From contig JADLZK010011219.1 of NCBI GenBank assembly GCA_015847255.1, positions 124,001 through 188,000 of the forward strand: 64,000 nt of DNA, given 5' to 3'. A model generated the notes under the pieces. That model did no database searches, was not told the origin of the DNA, and worked only from the letters and a program-made list of their open reading frames with translations. Positions 22,880 to 35,039 of the stretch are shown one piece after another. Position numbers and translations under genes: made by a program. This DNA comes from Hyparrhenia diplandra. Taxonomy: Eukaryota; Streptophyta; Magnoliopsida; Poales; Poaceae. Numbering within the stretch: the first letter of the stretch is position 1; the number at the start of each line of letters is the position of its first letter.

Positions 22880-25331
22880 AGTAGCATTTCACAAATTCTA
22901 TGATTTACCGTGTTCGCTTGAGCTTATCAACATGGTTTATGTACCATATTTTTCTCTCACGATAAATCAAGACAAAACGGCTTATTAGCCGCAGAAGCCC
23001 ATACAAGCGAATAGGGATTCACCAAAGAAAATAGTGGACTTCTCATGGTGTTTTTAGCTAATAATTACCACTGATCATAGCACATAGGAATCTCAATAGG
23101 AGGCAGGCATTAATTAGGAAAATTCGTAATAAATTATGAATGCTAAAACACTAGGAGAACTCTAAAATTCCAGTTCTGATTATTCTATACTGTGTGTGAA
23201 TACTATCTCTCCTAATAATAAACGATGTCTGAAGCCATGATCACTATAATAACGTCATCTATCTACTGGACAAATTGGTGCCAAGCTCGGCTCACCGCCC
23301 TGATCCCAAACCTGCTCGTGCCGCGCATGGTCAACTCCGCGCTATCCTTCCCTACGCGATCCGTCGTCACGCACCCCTGCAAAAGGCCAGCGCTGGTGTG
23401 GTGGGAGTCGCTGTTAAGCAGTGAGTGGCACTAGGATGCACCCACCATGCACGCGCGCGGCGCATCGTCGGCTTCGTTAATTTCCCTCTTCATCAATCAA
23501 AGAGCCATAAGCCCACGGCGAACGGCCGGGAACGTACACGAGACGAGCGCCGGAGATGTGCACCGGGCGAAGCCCGGTGGTTCTGAGGGACGGACACGGA
23601 CGACAACGAGGAGAGTTGCGAGCGAGGTTGAGGATGATGGTCGGTCCGATCGTGTGATCGGTCCACGGGCTGCCGCGTTACTACCGTACGCCACCTGTGC
23701 CGCGCCCACGCTATCAAATCCGCCGGCCGGGCTACTAATCAAAACAAGGATGCTAATTTCTACGAGTAGGTATGATCCTATGCCCCCAGCAGGCCACCAC
23801 CCCCAGAATCTTTCTGATATATGGCCGGCCACCAAGATTAGGCTCGGTGTGCCTGCCTTCCCGATCACCCTTCTTCACCCCTATTCCTCCTCCCATCCAT
23901 CTCACCACATAGAACGATAGAAAAGGCTCCCGGAACCTGTCGTTCATCCAATCACGGCTGAAGACGGCGAACGCCTGCAGCGTGTGCGTGTGCCTTTATC
24001 TCTGGTGTAGCGTAGTGTACCTGTCCACTCTCCTGTGATCCGACGGCGACGGTGTGGTCCAGTCCACACGCCCCGCGGCTTTCTCGTGGTCACGGAGAGG
24101 CCAGCACCCTACACACACACCCCGCACGTCACGGTTGGGTTTGAGATCGGCGAGGTCCGTCTATCGCCCCGCCGAGCTTGGCACCATGTCAACCCAACAA
24201 CTGGACAATGCTCCACCACGAGCTTCTCGTGTGTGTCTGCAGCAGCCAGCAAGCAACGGCCTGCGCCTGCCTGGCCCGAGGACGACCACCAAGTTGCGCA
24301 AGTCCAAAGGGTACCTGCCACAAGCTCCTGTCCGTGCCACCAAAGGAAAGAGAGAGAAATTCCCTCAACTCCAGGTCCTGGCTGTCCGGCCAAATGGCGT
24401 CGGGTCGGTCGAGCCATCCGTCCGCTCACGTTTTTCTCCTCCCTAGGACTAGGAGCCCCAAGCTATCATTCTATCCTATCAAGCTGTCCAAGTCAAACAA
24501 AATTAGCACACAGGTCGCACCATGATTCCATCCAGGGCTGTAATCTTCTGACCAGGGAATTTAGACTCAGCCGTGATTCCAGAAAATCTTTATCTATTTT
24601 ATTTACTAACTATATACAAGTACGGAGTACTACTTATTAAAGCAAGGAAAACAAAATTCCACCATTATATGGAAGCCGTACTGAATGAAAGCAGTAAGCA
24701 ATTGCATATCAACTTCTGAAATCCGCTAAAAAAGGCAATCAAAGTTGACCAACGCTAAAAAAAGGACGAGAGAGATAGTGAGAGTCATTTTTAGCCTTTA
24801 TGAGGGAAAAAACATTAGGCCCATTAAAACATAGGAGTACTCACTTTTCATCACAGGAGAAAATTCAGAGCATTAGTGGCTGCTCCGCGAGGACGCGTGG
24901 AGCCTGTTTACAAAAAGACCCTACAAATTACTATAATCAACTCGCATCTAGCTTAATGTCCGCTTAGAATAAACACGCTCTCTAAATTTTACATTTTCAC
25001 ATAAAGAAGGAAAAAAACTAAAATCAAAATATTGTTTCAAACACCCACCCCGCTGTTTTGGCATGGCCTCTGCATCGCTCCCTTGCTCCTTTTCTCCTCT
25101 CCCCGCCAGCGCTACATTTTCTCTCCTCCCTGCCCTTTCCTCGTGCAACCTCCATACCACCATCACTCAAGCATAGAAGTTGTACAACCCACGCAGCATG
25201 GGAGCGCGTGTTGGAGGCCACACAAGATCTGGTTGCATGTAGATCGGGCGTACCTAGAAGACTAGCCCTAGTAGTCATGGTCACCGAAAAGAAGGAAGCA
25301 CTAGCTTGAAAAGGTGGATATGGATGTATAA
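22880..25331. other. Intergenic, no gene recognised
   Basis: A GC-rich patch at about 23.3-24.5 kb yields overlapping frames on both strands with no domain and biased composition. I treat them as noncoding. It could be degenerate retrotransposon or gene-fragment DNA. Confidence 0.35.
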
Positions 25332-26641
25332 GAGCAAGTATTATGATGAGCGACTAGCCGGCTCATGTCTACGTGGAGGAGAGAGAAGTGAAGAGAGAGA
25401 AGAAAATGTGCGTCTCACGACGCGCCGCCGCGCGGCCGGCGACTAGGCCATCGCGCGTCCGCAATTGGCTCCGCATGCGGCTATGCCATAAATAGTAGCG
25501 GGCCCGGCCGGGCCTTGCCGCCGGCAGTTGGCGAGTAGCTTCTTTGTCGTGGTCTAATACCACCGTCACACGAATGTCCGGCTAATGCGTGCTCCGATGA
25601 CCTAGCTCTAGAGACAATGACACCGATTTATTCGGTTGGGGCAAATCGCGCTCCCTAGTCTAGTGTGATCACTATCCGAGCTCAAACGCTCATACCGGGC
25701 GAGTACAAGCGAGTCGAGAGAGAGGAGAGGGCTCCCAAGTCTCTCGTGATTGAGGCTAGTGCCAATATCGAGTGTGTGTGTGAGTGTGGGTGTTGAGAAT
25801 TGAACCCCGCCTCGACACGGTGGCCGGCCTTCCCCTTTTATAGTCGCAAGGGGGGGCACATGAGCTCATCAGCTGTGTCGAGGACTTGAAGAAATGCGGA
25901 TACATGTACAGGATGATAGGGGCAGTTTTAGAGCTCTCGGATGAGCTCACTCCGCGGACACGAGCTTCCTTCGAGCTCAGTACTTTGGATGCCGAAATTG
26001 GTCGTCGCCGACGGGGAATCGGGGTTTGGGGCGGTGGTCGCGTCGCCCCGTCCCTAATCGTAGTTGGAAGACGTCTTCGGTATGGGGAGGCCCATACCGA
26101 GGATGGGAGGGCGCGCCCGTATGTACCCGTGATGGCACTTGTGGGGCGGAGTTGTTGGAGTCGACGGGGCATGGCGAGGTGATTGTTTGACGCTCTTTCC
26201 CTCGTAGCCCGTCGTGGGCCACGGTGTTCGCAATGGGAGTTGTTGAGCTTGTCGAAAGTTGTTGACCAACTCCCGCACCCGCGAGCTCTCAGAAGGCAGC
26301 GGATGAGCTCTCGGTGGTCGTCATGAGGTCCGTCGCAAGGGAGCTCGAGCGAGGCGGAAAGAGGTCCCCGAGTGAGGTCGAGTGCGATGAAGACGGGGAG
26401 CTCATTATGGGAGAGCTCGAACGAGGCGGAGGCTTGTCCTTGCGCGAGAGCTCGTATGCGGTGAAGATTTCGAGGCACCGTGGTGGGTCTCCTCCCTGTG
26501 AGTCCGAGGACGTGTTTGCTAGAGTAGCAAGTGGGGAGCCGTTTTTGTCTCAAATATCGATCCCCAAGTGGGAAACTATTAAACTTTTGGGTGTCTCAAA
26601 TATCGATCCCCCACACCGACTTTAAACTATTAAACTTGCTC
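25332..26641. mobile_element. Tourist/Harbinger-type element with TAA duplication
   Basis: Ends GAGCAAGTATTATG (25332) and, on the opposite strand at the right edge, GAGCAAGTTTAATAG (edge 26641) are each flanked by TAA (25329-25331 and 26642-26644). At 1.3 kb it is long for a MITE. The middle appears to carry a separate LTR-like insertion. Confidence 0.5.
25600..26560 (-). mobile_element. LTR-like segment inside the Tourist-type element
   Basis: Read on the minus strand, a TATA signal (CTATAAAAGGGG, complement at about 25832-25843) is followed by a leader-like stretch. GAGCTC-rich DNA lies upstream. This is the usual layout of a grass solo LTR. I could not find matching 5-bp duplications, so the edges are approximate. 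Confidence 0.3.
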
Positions 26642-26919
26642 TAAGGTGTGAGACACTTATTAGGGCCTTATTAGGGGCATGAAAAATACTTTTATAGCTT
26701 TACATGGTTATTTGGTACAATCATTTACATTAAATCATTTACATTAGTATACTTTCTAGTAAATTTTATCAAACCTAAATATTTTGACTTAGCCTCTTTT
26801 GTTTGGCTGCCCCTAGCTTCTTGCAGCCTGTCTCACGGTTTTGACTGTAGGCCCCTAGCTTCTTGCAGCCCCGTTCTGATTTTGATTATGTAATACGCTT
26901 GTTTAATGTCAACGGCTCC

Positions 26920-27000
26920 ATGGACCAGATGGTCCAGTGGCGTGTAGGGGTTCGAGCCTCCACAGAGTGCTCGGTTTTAATCTTTGCAAGTAAAAAAGAA
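26920..27000 (+). repeat. Weak SINE-like unit
   Basis: TGGTCCAGTGGC (A-box-like) and GGGGTTCGAGCCTCC (B-box-like) are about 20 bases apart, which is shorter than in real tRNA promoters. An A-rich end follows. It may be a degenerate SINE; it is not a tRNA gene. Confidence 0.25.
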
Positions 27001-27035
27001 AGGAAAAATTGGCCATGGACATCTAAAGTGCCCTC

Positions 27036-27410
27036 CATTTCTTTGGTGGACACTTTATCATCTAAAATCACCACCAAAACTCGCCGCCATTTGTAAACTA
27101 TAAGGCCAATAATTATGAAATTTTAACAATAATAGCAAGATATGGTAGTTATCTACAAATCATCTAATACCCACTTCCACGTAAAAAACCTCGTTAAGGA
27201 CATGAAATCATGTCGATCGCAAATCGTGGTCGTTAAGGTTAGTGGTGGACATGATTTGATGTCCTTAACGAGTATGAAAATGAGTATTAGATGATTTATA
27301 GATAACTATCATATCTTGTTGCTGTTAAAATTTCAATCATTTGCCTTATGGTTTATAAATGACAGTTGTTTTGATGGTGAGTGTTAGATGGCAAAGTGTC
27401 CACCAGAATG
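27036..27410. mobile_element. Hairpin MITE with arms of about 165-180 bp
   Basis: The left arm (27036 to about 27215) is mirrored by the right arm (about 27248-27410). Both outer ends read CATTCTGGTGGACACTTT or a close variant. Matching continues inwards through TCGTTAAGGACATGA and its complement near the centre. Almost the whole element is one imperfect inverted repeat. It encodes no protein. Confidence 0.7.
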
Positions 27411-28486
27411 TCCCGTGACAAATTGCCCCAAGAAAAGAAATCTCTTTTGTCACATGTTACCAAAGTTCGGACCGACTCTTTTACGGGTAACACGCCCATG
27501 TGTGTGGATGGGGCATGGGTTCGGAGATTTTCTCGGATTGAGGTGAGAGTCCTCGCTTCAACCGCAATAGCTCGGGGTTTCCCCTCCCGGTAGCTCGAGA
27601 TTTTATTTATAATGCTATTTAATTAATGATGAAATGATTTTTTCCTAAAAATTGTAGCTGTAAGGTTTGATGATTATTACTCGGGTTAGATTAGATATGA
27701 CAGCTCTGGTGGAGTGTGTAACGCTGGCAAGTTACAACCACGGTTCGCGAGATGACGAAACGGCCGGTGTGGCTTGCAGGAGAAGAGAACCGAGACGGAC
27801 AACGGGAACCGGTGGCACAACCACGAACGACGCCAAGTCACCTGTCGTGATCCACCTGATCCGGCCCTCCGCCCGGCGGAGTCGCACCAGATCCATCCAA
27901 ATCGCTCGCCCGTGTCGCAACCCGTGCGGCGCGATGCCATGACGTCGCCGTGGCAAACAGAAAACGAACAAAATGCCGCCCCGGCAGAAAGCGCGCCCGC
28001 CGGACAGCGCGAGGGCGGAGAAACCCGAACCCGACCGAGCCGAGACCGCGCGGCGCCGCCGCGGCCGTCCCTGATGGACAGGACGGACGGGGTGCGATCC
28101 GCGGCCGCCCAACCGCCGGCCGCCACAGGACACGGGCCACGCGTGGGTCTGGTCTGCACGGCCCGCCCAAAAGAAAAGAAAGGGATGGCAGCCGATCGAA
28201 ATCAAATCAAATCCCAAAACCCCCTAATAAACTCCATTAAAAACGAAAAAATGTTTTCCAAACAGGAGGAGCAAACTGGAAAAGCGTCAATGGATGGCTC
28301 CGCCGTCCGTCCGTCTCCCTCCCTTTAAAACCGCTGCTGCCTGCCTCCGTCTTCCTGCCTCGTCTCGTCCGTCCGTCCGTCCCCCTCCTCCTGCCCCGCC
28401 CACCCCCATGTCAACGGCGACCCCGCCGTCTCCGTCTCCCCTCCCGCTCTCTGCTCCGGATCGGCGCGGCCCGTCGTCGTTTCTCC
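27411..28486. promoter_or_regulatory. Upstream region of the GDSL gene
   Basis: GC-rich from about 27.7 kb. A TATA-like TTTAAAA lies at 28324-28330, about 160 bases before the ATG at 28487, with a CT-rich leader between. The large overlapping frames on both strands here are Arg/Pro-rich and unsupported. Confidence 0.4.
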
Positions 28487-31400
28487 ATGGCATTTCCGTC
28501 GCGAGCGGCGGCTCTGCTCTTCGCTGGGACGCTCGTGGCGTTGGCGTTGGCGGCGCCGGCGGCGGAAGCGGGAGCGGGAGGAGGGAGCGTCTGCTTCGAC
28601 CGGGTGTTCAGCTTCGGGGACTCGCTCACGGATACCGGCAACTTCCTGCTCTCCGTGCCCGACGACTTCCCGGACCCCGCGCGGAACCTCCCCTACGGCC
28701 AGACCTTCTTCGGCCGCCCCTCCGGCCGTTACTCCGACGGCCGCAACCTGCTCGACTTCTTCGGTAACCTCCAACTGTCTCCTTGCCGCCTTACGTGTGG
28801 TTTGTTGTCAGCGATTGCTGCTCGTCCTGATTAATGGGGATGGAATCTCCAGGGCGACTTTTCCGTGCGAATTCAAACATACTACTACTCCATGGATTTT
28901 TTGTTCCTACAGTAATAGTAAAAAAATTCGTAGAAATATATACTGTAGTTCTGGTGTCAACTCTGCCTAGTTAGATTGATTGTTGCCTTCCTCGTCGCTT
29001 CCTTCCTTGCCGCGTACTCGTCCACCATATGATGGCAGGGGATGAGGGAAGTCGCTAGGTTTGATTTTTCTTAAAGCAATAGACTGGTCATCGATCCTTT
29101 TTAGGAGGCGCCGCCAGTGCCGTCGTGGTGAGGCAAATATAGTATGGCCGGTTATGCTATTTTTTTGGCCCCCTGTCTCCAGAGAGAGCATGTTCCTCCT
29201 ACTGAGGCTGGGGAATTTGATAACTGTGGTGTTTATACATAAAAACAGGCCTTCTAATTGCAGCTGGAAATGTCTATATGGGGTCAATGAAATGTTTTCT
29301 AAGCACATGCGAGAACATGCTCTGTTTCAGAATTCATGAATTATAAGCAGCTGCAGCCATCTCTATGCCTTTTCTAATATTATATATTCTAGTCACATAT
29401 AATGAAATCTGGAGATCTCAAGAGCTGGGAAGAAACATTCAAGTGCAAATACCCAGTTTATACAGGGTGTATCATCAGCACAAGTTGGTTGCCTTTCCCA
29501 GTTCTCCCCAACCACTAGACACTGGTGGCATCATCTCCTTGAACTAGCACACAATTGGTAGCTCCAACTACCAGTTAAATTGGTGGCACTCATCACGTGG
29601 TCAACACTTATTATATCAGCCTTTCATTTCCCACCCATTTATCATTCTAGGCCTTTTCATGTTTCCACATCTGATTACTTGTCCTGTCTGAACTGTGTTC
29701 TTTTTTTTTTTTTTTTTTGACAACAATCCTAACTGTGTTCCTGACATGTGTTTGTTCTCTTGTTACATGCAGCGGAGGCATTTGGGCTACCGTATGTGCC
29801 ACCATACCTTGGTGGCGGGACTTCCAGAATGGTGCAAACTTTGCGGTCGGCGGGGCAACTGCCCTCAATGGCTCGTTCTTCCGTGAACGTGGCGTGGAGC
29901 CTACATGGACGCCTCACTCCCTTGATGAGCAGATGCAATGGTTCAAGAAGCTTCTCCCATCCATTGCACCGCCTGAGACAGGTAAGTGACTTCCTGAGTT
30001 ATGTGTTTGGTCACAGTCTCTTTTCCTGCAAGGCGAATGATGAAATAGAATCATTACCTGTTAACGGATTTATTAGTAATGTCAATCAAACATGTGATTG
30101 GTGGCTTTACATTATGCTAATAAAGATGGCGAAGTAGTGGCAGGCCTGCTGAAAAAAACATGGCTGTCTTTTAAAAAGCTTGTTCACTGAGCCTACTGCT
30201 TTCAACTTGTAACTTGTGAGGAAGTACTGTGTTCTGCTTATTTTCTGGTTGATAGAGATTGTAGTTGACTTGTAGAAAATGCTGACCTGATAAATGAGAA
30301 ACAAAATTTACTTTATCGATCCTTCTATTGGTTGGAAACATGTGCTTTTAAGTTTGAAATGTGATGTTGTGATCTGGTGGCTGGCTATTGACTTGTGACA
30401 GTGACAGGCATGCAGGTGGGAATTATGGTTGTTTTTCGTTACAACTTCAAGAAAATTGATAGAAATCATTTGCTGATTTTAGGAAAGCATGAAATATTTA
30501 CCAAGTTTTCCAATGAACGTTGCCTCATTTGACTGTTTTAACTAATATAATACAATTAGCTGTATAATTAATGAATGATATTATTGTGTGCGGTAGCTAG
30601 TTTCATGGAATTAGTTGTTACACACAACACAATTTAGACTTCTGAAAACTCAACCTACTGAAATTTTACTTGTATGCAGAGCAACAGGAAATAATGTCCA
30701 AGTCACTTTTCTTTGTGGGAGAGGTTGGTGGAAATGATTACAACCATTTAATCGTTAGGGAGAAATCTCTTGATGAGCTACATGAAGTTGTTCCTAATGT
30801 TGTTGGAGCCATAAGTTCGGCCATCACGGTATGTAGTGTGTCCCTCTTTCCGGTGAGGTAATGTTTGAAGCCTTTATTCATCTGCATTAAGAGTTCGCCT
30901 GTTTTTCAGGATCTTATAAATCTTGGAGCAAAGAAGTTAGTTGTTCCAGGGAACTTCCCAATAGGGTGTGTACCATTATATCTAGCAATCTTTTCAGAGC
31001 CAAAAGGAGGATTACTACGAGGAACAAACAGGCTGCATTAAGTGGCTTAATGAATTTGCTGAGTACCATAATATGATGCTTCAGGAGGAGTTGGAGAAAC
31101 TCAGGAATCTTCACCCTGATGTGACCATCATTTATGCTGATTATTATGGTGCTGCATTGAACATATTCCGTGCCCCACTACAGTTTGGTGAGTACCATTT
31201 TCAATCAAAACAAATTATATAATACATATATGGTCACATGTTCAAAGATATGGCATCACCTAGCTTCCAGATTTCTTGATTGCACAGTACATTGTTTGGG
31301 ACAAACCAAAAGAAGATCCAGCATGTATCTTTTATATTATTGTTGTTCGGTGTCCATTTTGTTTCACATGGTGCCATATGTATCCTTCCGTTAGGTTTTT

Positions 31401-32899
31401 GGATTTACAGATGCGCATTTTCTATTATGCCCTACATGCATTGTTTTTGTCAAAGGCTTTAGAATCTGCTGTAGGTGAAGTATTGCTTGATTCATTACAT
31501 TAGCCTTAGCTCATCAATCTCCAAGTTGAATTTGAACTATGTTATGTTTTGTTCGTGAATGATGAATGACCTTTTTTATAGAGAACTGATGCTTAATTGG
31601 TTATGCACAAGATATACATGATAGTTTTTGCTAGTCATAACATATACTAGCATTTAATTTTGTTCGGTTAGTGCTATAAGTTGTGAATGAGATATGCAAG
31701 TCTTGCTTAATCTTATGGATCGTGCTTTCTCAGGAGACAGGATGAGTCTCTAAGTTGGATGTGGATTACTTATTATCAATTTATTGATTAGCTTGTGTAA
31801 CTTATAGTAAATAAGGAATGGACACTTCTTATATAAGTCATACCTCTGGTCCAGTTTATAAAGTGTTTACGCATATCAACATTCAAACTTTACAATCTTT
31901 AAGCAATAATTCAGCTAGCAATTTTTGGCTATTGTAATACAAACTTGATACTGTAACACTGTTAGATTTGTAACCAAACATACCATATATCTAACAATCA
32001 TAAGTTTATAGCTACAAACAAACTATATAATGTAAAATAAATGAATGGTCAAAGTGTTACTTAGGAGACTGTGTCATGTCAAACCGCACCTTATAAATTG
32101 GACTGGGGCGAGTAAGGATTATGTGACTTGACTACTTTACCTGTGCTAGATGTTAACATGTCTGTTACTTGTCAATCCAGTCTGCAATCTACAGGCATGA
32201 ATCAAAAACCCTATAGGCATGGATCAGCTTTGAACTGTTCTAGCGCTTCTTTACAAATGCTTAGCTCTTATTAGAGTGGCACCTAAACCAAAATAGTCAG
32301 AAATAATCCATGTTTCGTTACTAATTATTGGTCAAAATTTTAGCTAGATTCTGTGTTCTTATTTGACATAAATTTATATTCCCTCATCCTTAAACCTATA
32401 GTTTTCCTTTTGTTGCCTACACCTGTGGAGCAGTATCTCATCATCTGCATGTTATATAATCGAATAATGGCATGGAAGCACAATTATATCAAAATAGGCT
32501 GCAGTAACCAGCACAAGGAACCTATGTAGAGAAACAAAACTATATTTACCTTTTCTGTTCTTCTGTGTTTGTTTACTAAGATATGCTGTTGCAGGCTTCA
32601 CGGTCCCACTCAATTCGTGCTGTGGAAGTGACGCTCCGTACAACTGTTCCCCTTCAATATTGTGTGGGCGTCCTGGATCTACAGTGTGCTCTGACCCATC
32701 AAAATACATCTCATGGGATGGTCTACACTTCACTGAGGCGAGTTACAAAGTTGTCATTCAAGGAGTACTAGGGGGTATGCCAAACCTCCTCTTTTCAGAA
32801 ACCTGCAAGGGTGCAGAATTCAAAGTTTCTCAACTTCACCAATGTACAGATAATCCAACAAACACTGTATCATACGATGCTTTGAGCTCCTTGATTTGA
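28487..32899 (+). CDS. GDSL esterase/lipase, five exons
   Basis: Exons 28487-28763, 29773-29981, 30680-30828, 30910-31187 and 32595-32899. The N-terminus is a likely signal peptide (ALLFAGTLVALALAAPAAEA), pointing to secretion. The conserved blocks of plant GDSL hydrolases are present: block I FSFGDSLTDTGN with the catalytic Ser, block III GEVGGNDYN, and block V SWDGLHF with the catalytic Asp and His. Such enzymes cleave esters of lipids, sugars or phenolics; the substrate cannot be read from sequence. Exon 2 lacks one G in GGCGGGAC (about 29817), and exon 4 has one extra T in TTTT (about 30991). Correcting both gives exactly 1218 coding bases, about 405 residues, normal for the family. The breaks are therefore likely sequence errors. 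Intron 1 carries a small poly(T) insertion. Confidence 0.88.
29691..29740 (-). mobile_element. Minimal poly(A) retroposon, minus orientation
   Basis: AACTGTGTTC at 29691-29700 recurs at 29731-29740. Between the copies are 18 T and GACAACAATCCT. On the minus strand this reads as a dozen bases plus poly(A) between target copies. It lies in intron 1 of the GDSL gene, about 70 bases before exon 2. Confidence 0.55.
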
Positions 32900-33940
32900 T
32901 CTGCTGAGCTCAAAAGGCACATTTAGATTTGTGCTGGTAAAGAAGTGCATTTAGAGTTACAACGGGCAGTGTAGATGTTGCAGGCCCTAGCATCTTGGAC
33001 ACTTCTCAAAGCCGAGAAGAGATCCGTCGATCTAGAGTCATGTGTAGGTCTACAATCCACTTTCCTGCCGTGAGGGAAAAAAAAGGGGAGGGGAGTTTGT
33101 AGTGCAAAAATTTGCAATCGCTCAGCGCATTACTTTTCTCTGCTCTATTTTTCCTAGCAGCTTACCGCCACAGGTTGCAGAAGGACAATGAAAGTTGACA
33201 GTCTCTGCAGGTGGACATGCTTATATATAGGAACCTAGATCTATAAATTCAGTTTCTGAGGGCAATGTATGCAGCCGTACTTTGATATTGGCTCAATTGC
33301 CTTCTAACAGATACAAGCATATATACAATGAAGCTGCATTGATTCACATTGTCTCGCTTGATTTATAATGCAAAATTATTGTTCGAAACCAAAAAGGATC
33401 CCAGTCTTCGCTTAGAGATTAACATTTTTCCTTTGTACAGTTCTTGTTACTCTTTTGCCGCTGCAGTTGTTATCCATTTGCTAGTTATATAATTAAAAAC
33501 TTTGATCTTGTGGCATGGAAATCTAGAATAGAAAATTGGCCCTGGCTACCAGGCGATCATCCATTGATGAGATACAATGTTGAATTCATTCGGAAATTGG
33601 TAAAGTGACTGTTAGATGGTAGCTTCGTTTGTAGTATATCTTTCTAGCGCAGGAGTTCATCGGAAGATTTAATTTTTGAAAAAAAGGTGGTCACATATAT
33701 GGACTTGTCTGTTATGCACCTATATAAATCACACCATTATGGCAGATAATTTGAGGGTGTTAACATCGTCCCTTTGTACCGGCCTCCCCGCTCCTGCGGG
33801 GTCACCTCCCTTGCAGGGGTACCTCCGCACCCGAGGGGGTCGCCTCCTCCTGCGACGACGACTCCGCACCTTCAAAGACAGAGGGTATGGGCCTAGGAGC
33901 TACTGGGGGTCCCTTGGCGAGGGTCCCTTCCCCCAACATA
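32900..33940. other. 3' flank of the GDSL gene and repeat DNA
   Basis: The 3'UTR is probably in the first few hundred bases. A GC-rich patch at about 33780-33940 (CTCCTGCGGGG, CTACTGGGGGTCCCTTGG) looks like part of a retrotransposon and abuts the first Ds-like copy. No gene recognised. Confidence 0.35.
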
Positions 33941-34350
33941 TAACTTGCAACATCACCACAGTTCTTGACAATGACACAAATAAGCGATCAAGTTCTAAGT
34001 TGACTTGACATAATATAGTGATAAAAACATGAATTATTAGAGTTCCTTAAGTAGAGGTTATTCCTATATGTTTACAATCCTTGCCATATAGTTAGTTTCC
34101 AAAAAATATTTGCCTTATGTGCAAGTTGGTTGTGTGTGCCTTTGATTCGATAATTACCAGCGGTAAATTACCGTTTAAAATGAGGAATCTTCGAAACGAT
34201 CGGAAGAGGGGCAGAATTGTTTTCGCTTTTCGTTTCCATTTATCTTTACCATTATTATTTTTATTTTTTCGTTTACCAATTCCATTTCCATTTAGGCATT
34301 AAAATAAACGACTTCGGAAAATCGGAAACTATCATTTTGTTCTCATCCTA
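33940..34350. mobile_element. Ds-like hAT element, left end missing (copy 1)
   Basis: This block is closely related to 42166-42601, with shared strings such as CAAGTTCTAAGTTGACTTGA and TTACCAGCGGTAAATTACCG. It ends in CTCATCCTA at 34350, close to the Ac/Ds-type end. Its left end is lost at a junction with GC-rich DNA. Noncoding. Confidence 0.5.
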
Positions 34351-34359
34351 CATATTTCG

Positions 34360-34845
34360 GAGTGCAATGTGAGGCCTCATCAGAGATAGACCCAAAACTT
34401 TGAACATCCGGAAATGACCATTCACTTTCCTTGGGTGAATAGTTTTTAAATTATATAAAATGAAAAGCGAAGTTGAAAAATTGTGAAACTTGTTGATTTG
34501 TCATGAAATCATATGTGGAGACTATGAAAAAATTTGGGGAAGGTTTCGTTGATATTGGGTTCAACGATGGTTGAAACTCGGGACATATAACACATGTGAT
34601 AATAGAACTTTGGTGGAGTTGTCCCGGTTTTGGCCATCCTATGAGCCAACGTTAAGGAAACCTTCCCAAATTTTTTTTAGTCTCCACATATGATTTCACG
34701 ACAACTCAACAAGTTTCACGATTTTTCAACTTTGTTTGCTTTTTATATAATTTAAAAACTATTCACTTAGGCAAGTGAATGGTCATGTTCCGTGAGATGT
34801 TCAAAATTTTGGGTCTATCCCCGGATTAGGCCTCACGTTGCACTC
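34360..34845. mobile_element. Foldback element with arms of about 188 bp
   Basis: The left arm (34360-34547, starting GAGTGCAATGTGAGGCC) is the inverse of the right arm (34658-34845, whose complement starts GAGTGCAACGTGAGGCC). About 110 bases separate them. No coding potential. The arms are long for a MITE, which suits a foldback or MULE-derived element. Target duplications were not clear. Confidence 0.65.
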
Positions 34846-35039
34846 AAGAATATGAATACCAGTTTTCCTTCCATGTCCCCCTATATTCGAATGTCTTACG
34901 GTTCAAATTTGGCTTATAAAAGAAAATTCAATTAAAAGCAATAAAATCAAAATATATAGTAAATTGTTTTTAAAAAAATTGTCCAAATTGGATATGAACT
35001 AATAGGGAATGTAGGAAAGACACACACAAAATTTGGATG

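Noticed and set aside
25756..26553. 265-codon minus-strand frame
   Set aside because: No recognisable domain, lies in an LTR-like repetitive segment, and begins near the TIR of a transposon.
26920..27000. tRNA gene suggested by A-box and B-box strings
   Set aside because: Box spacing is too short and no cloverleaf or acceptor stem could be formed; a SINE remnant at most.
27686..28328. Overlapping long frames on both strands upstream of the GDSL gene
   Set aside because: GC-rich DNA opens all frames; translations are Arg/Pro/Ala-rich, without domains, and contradict each other.
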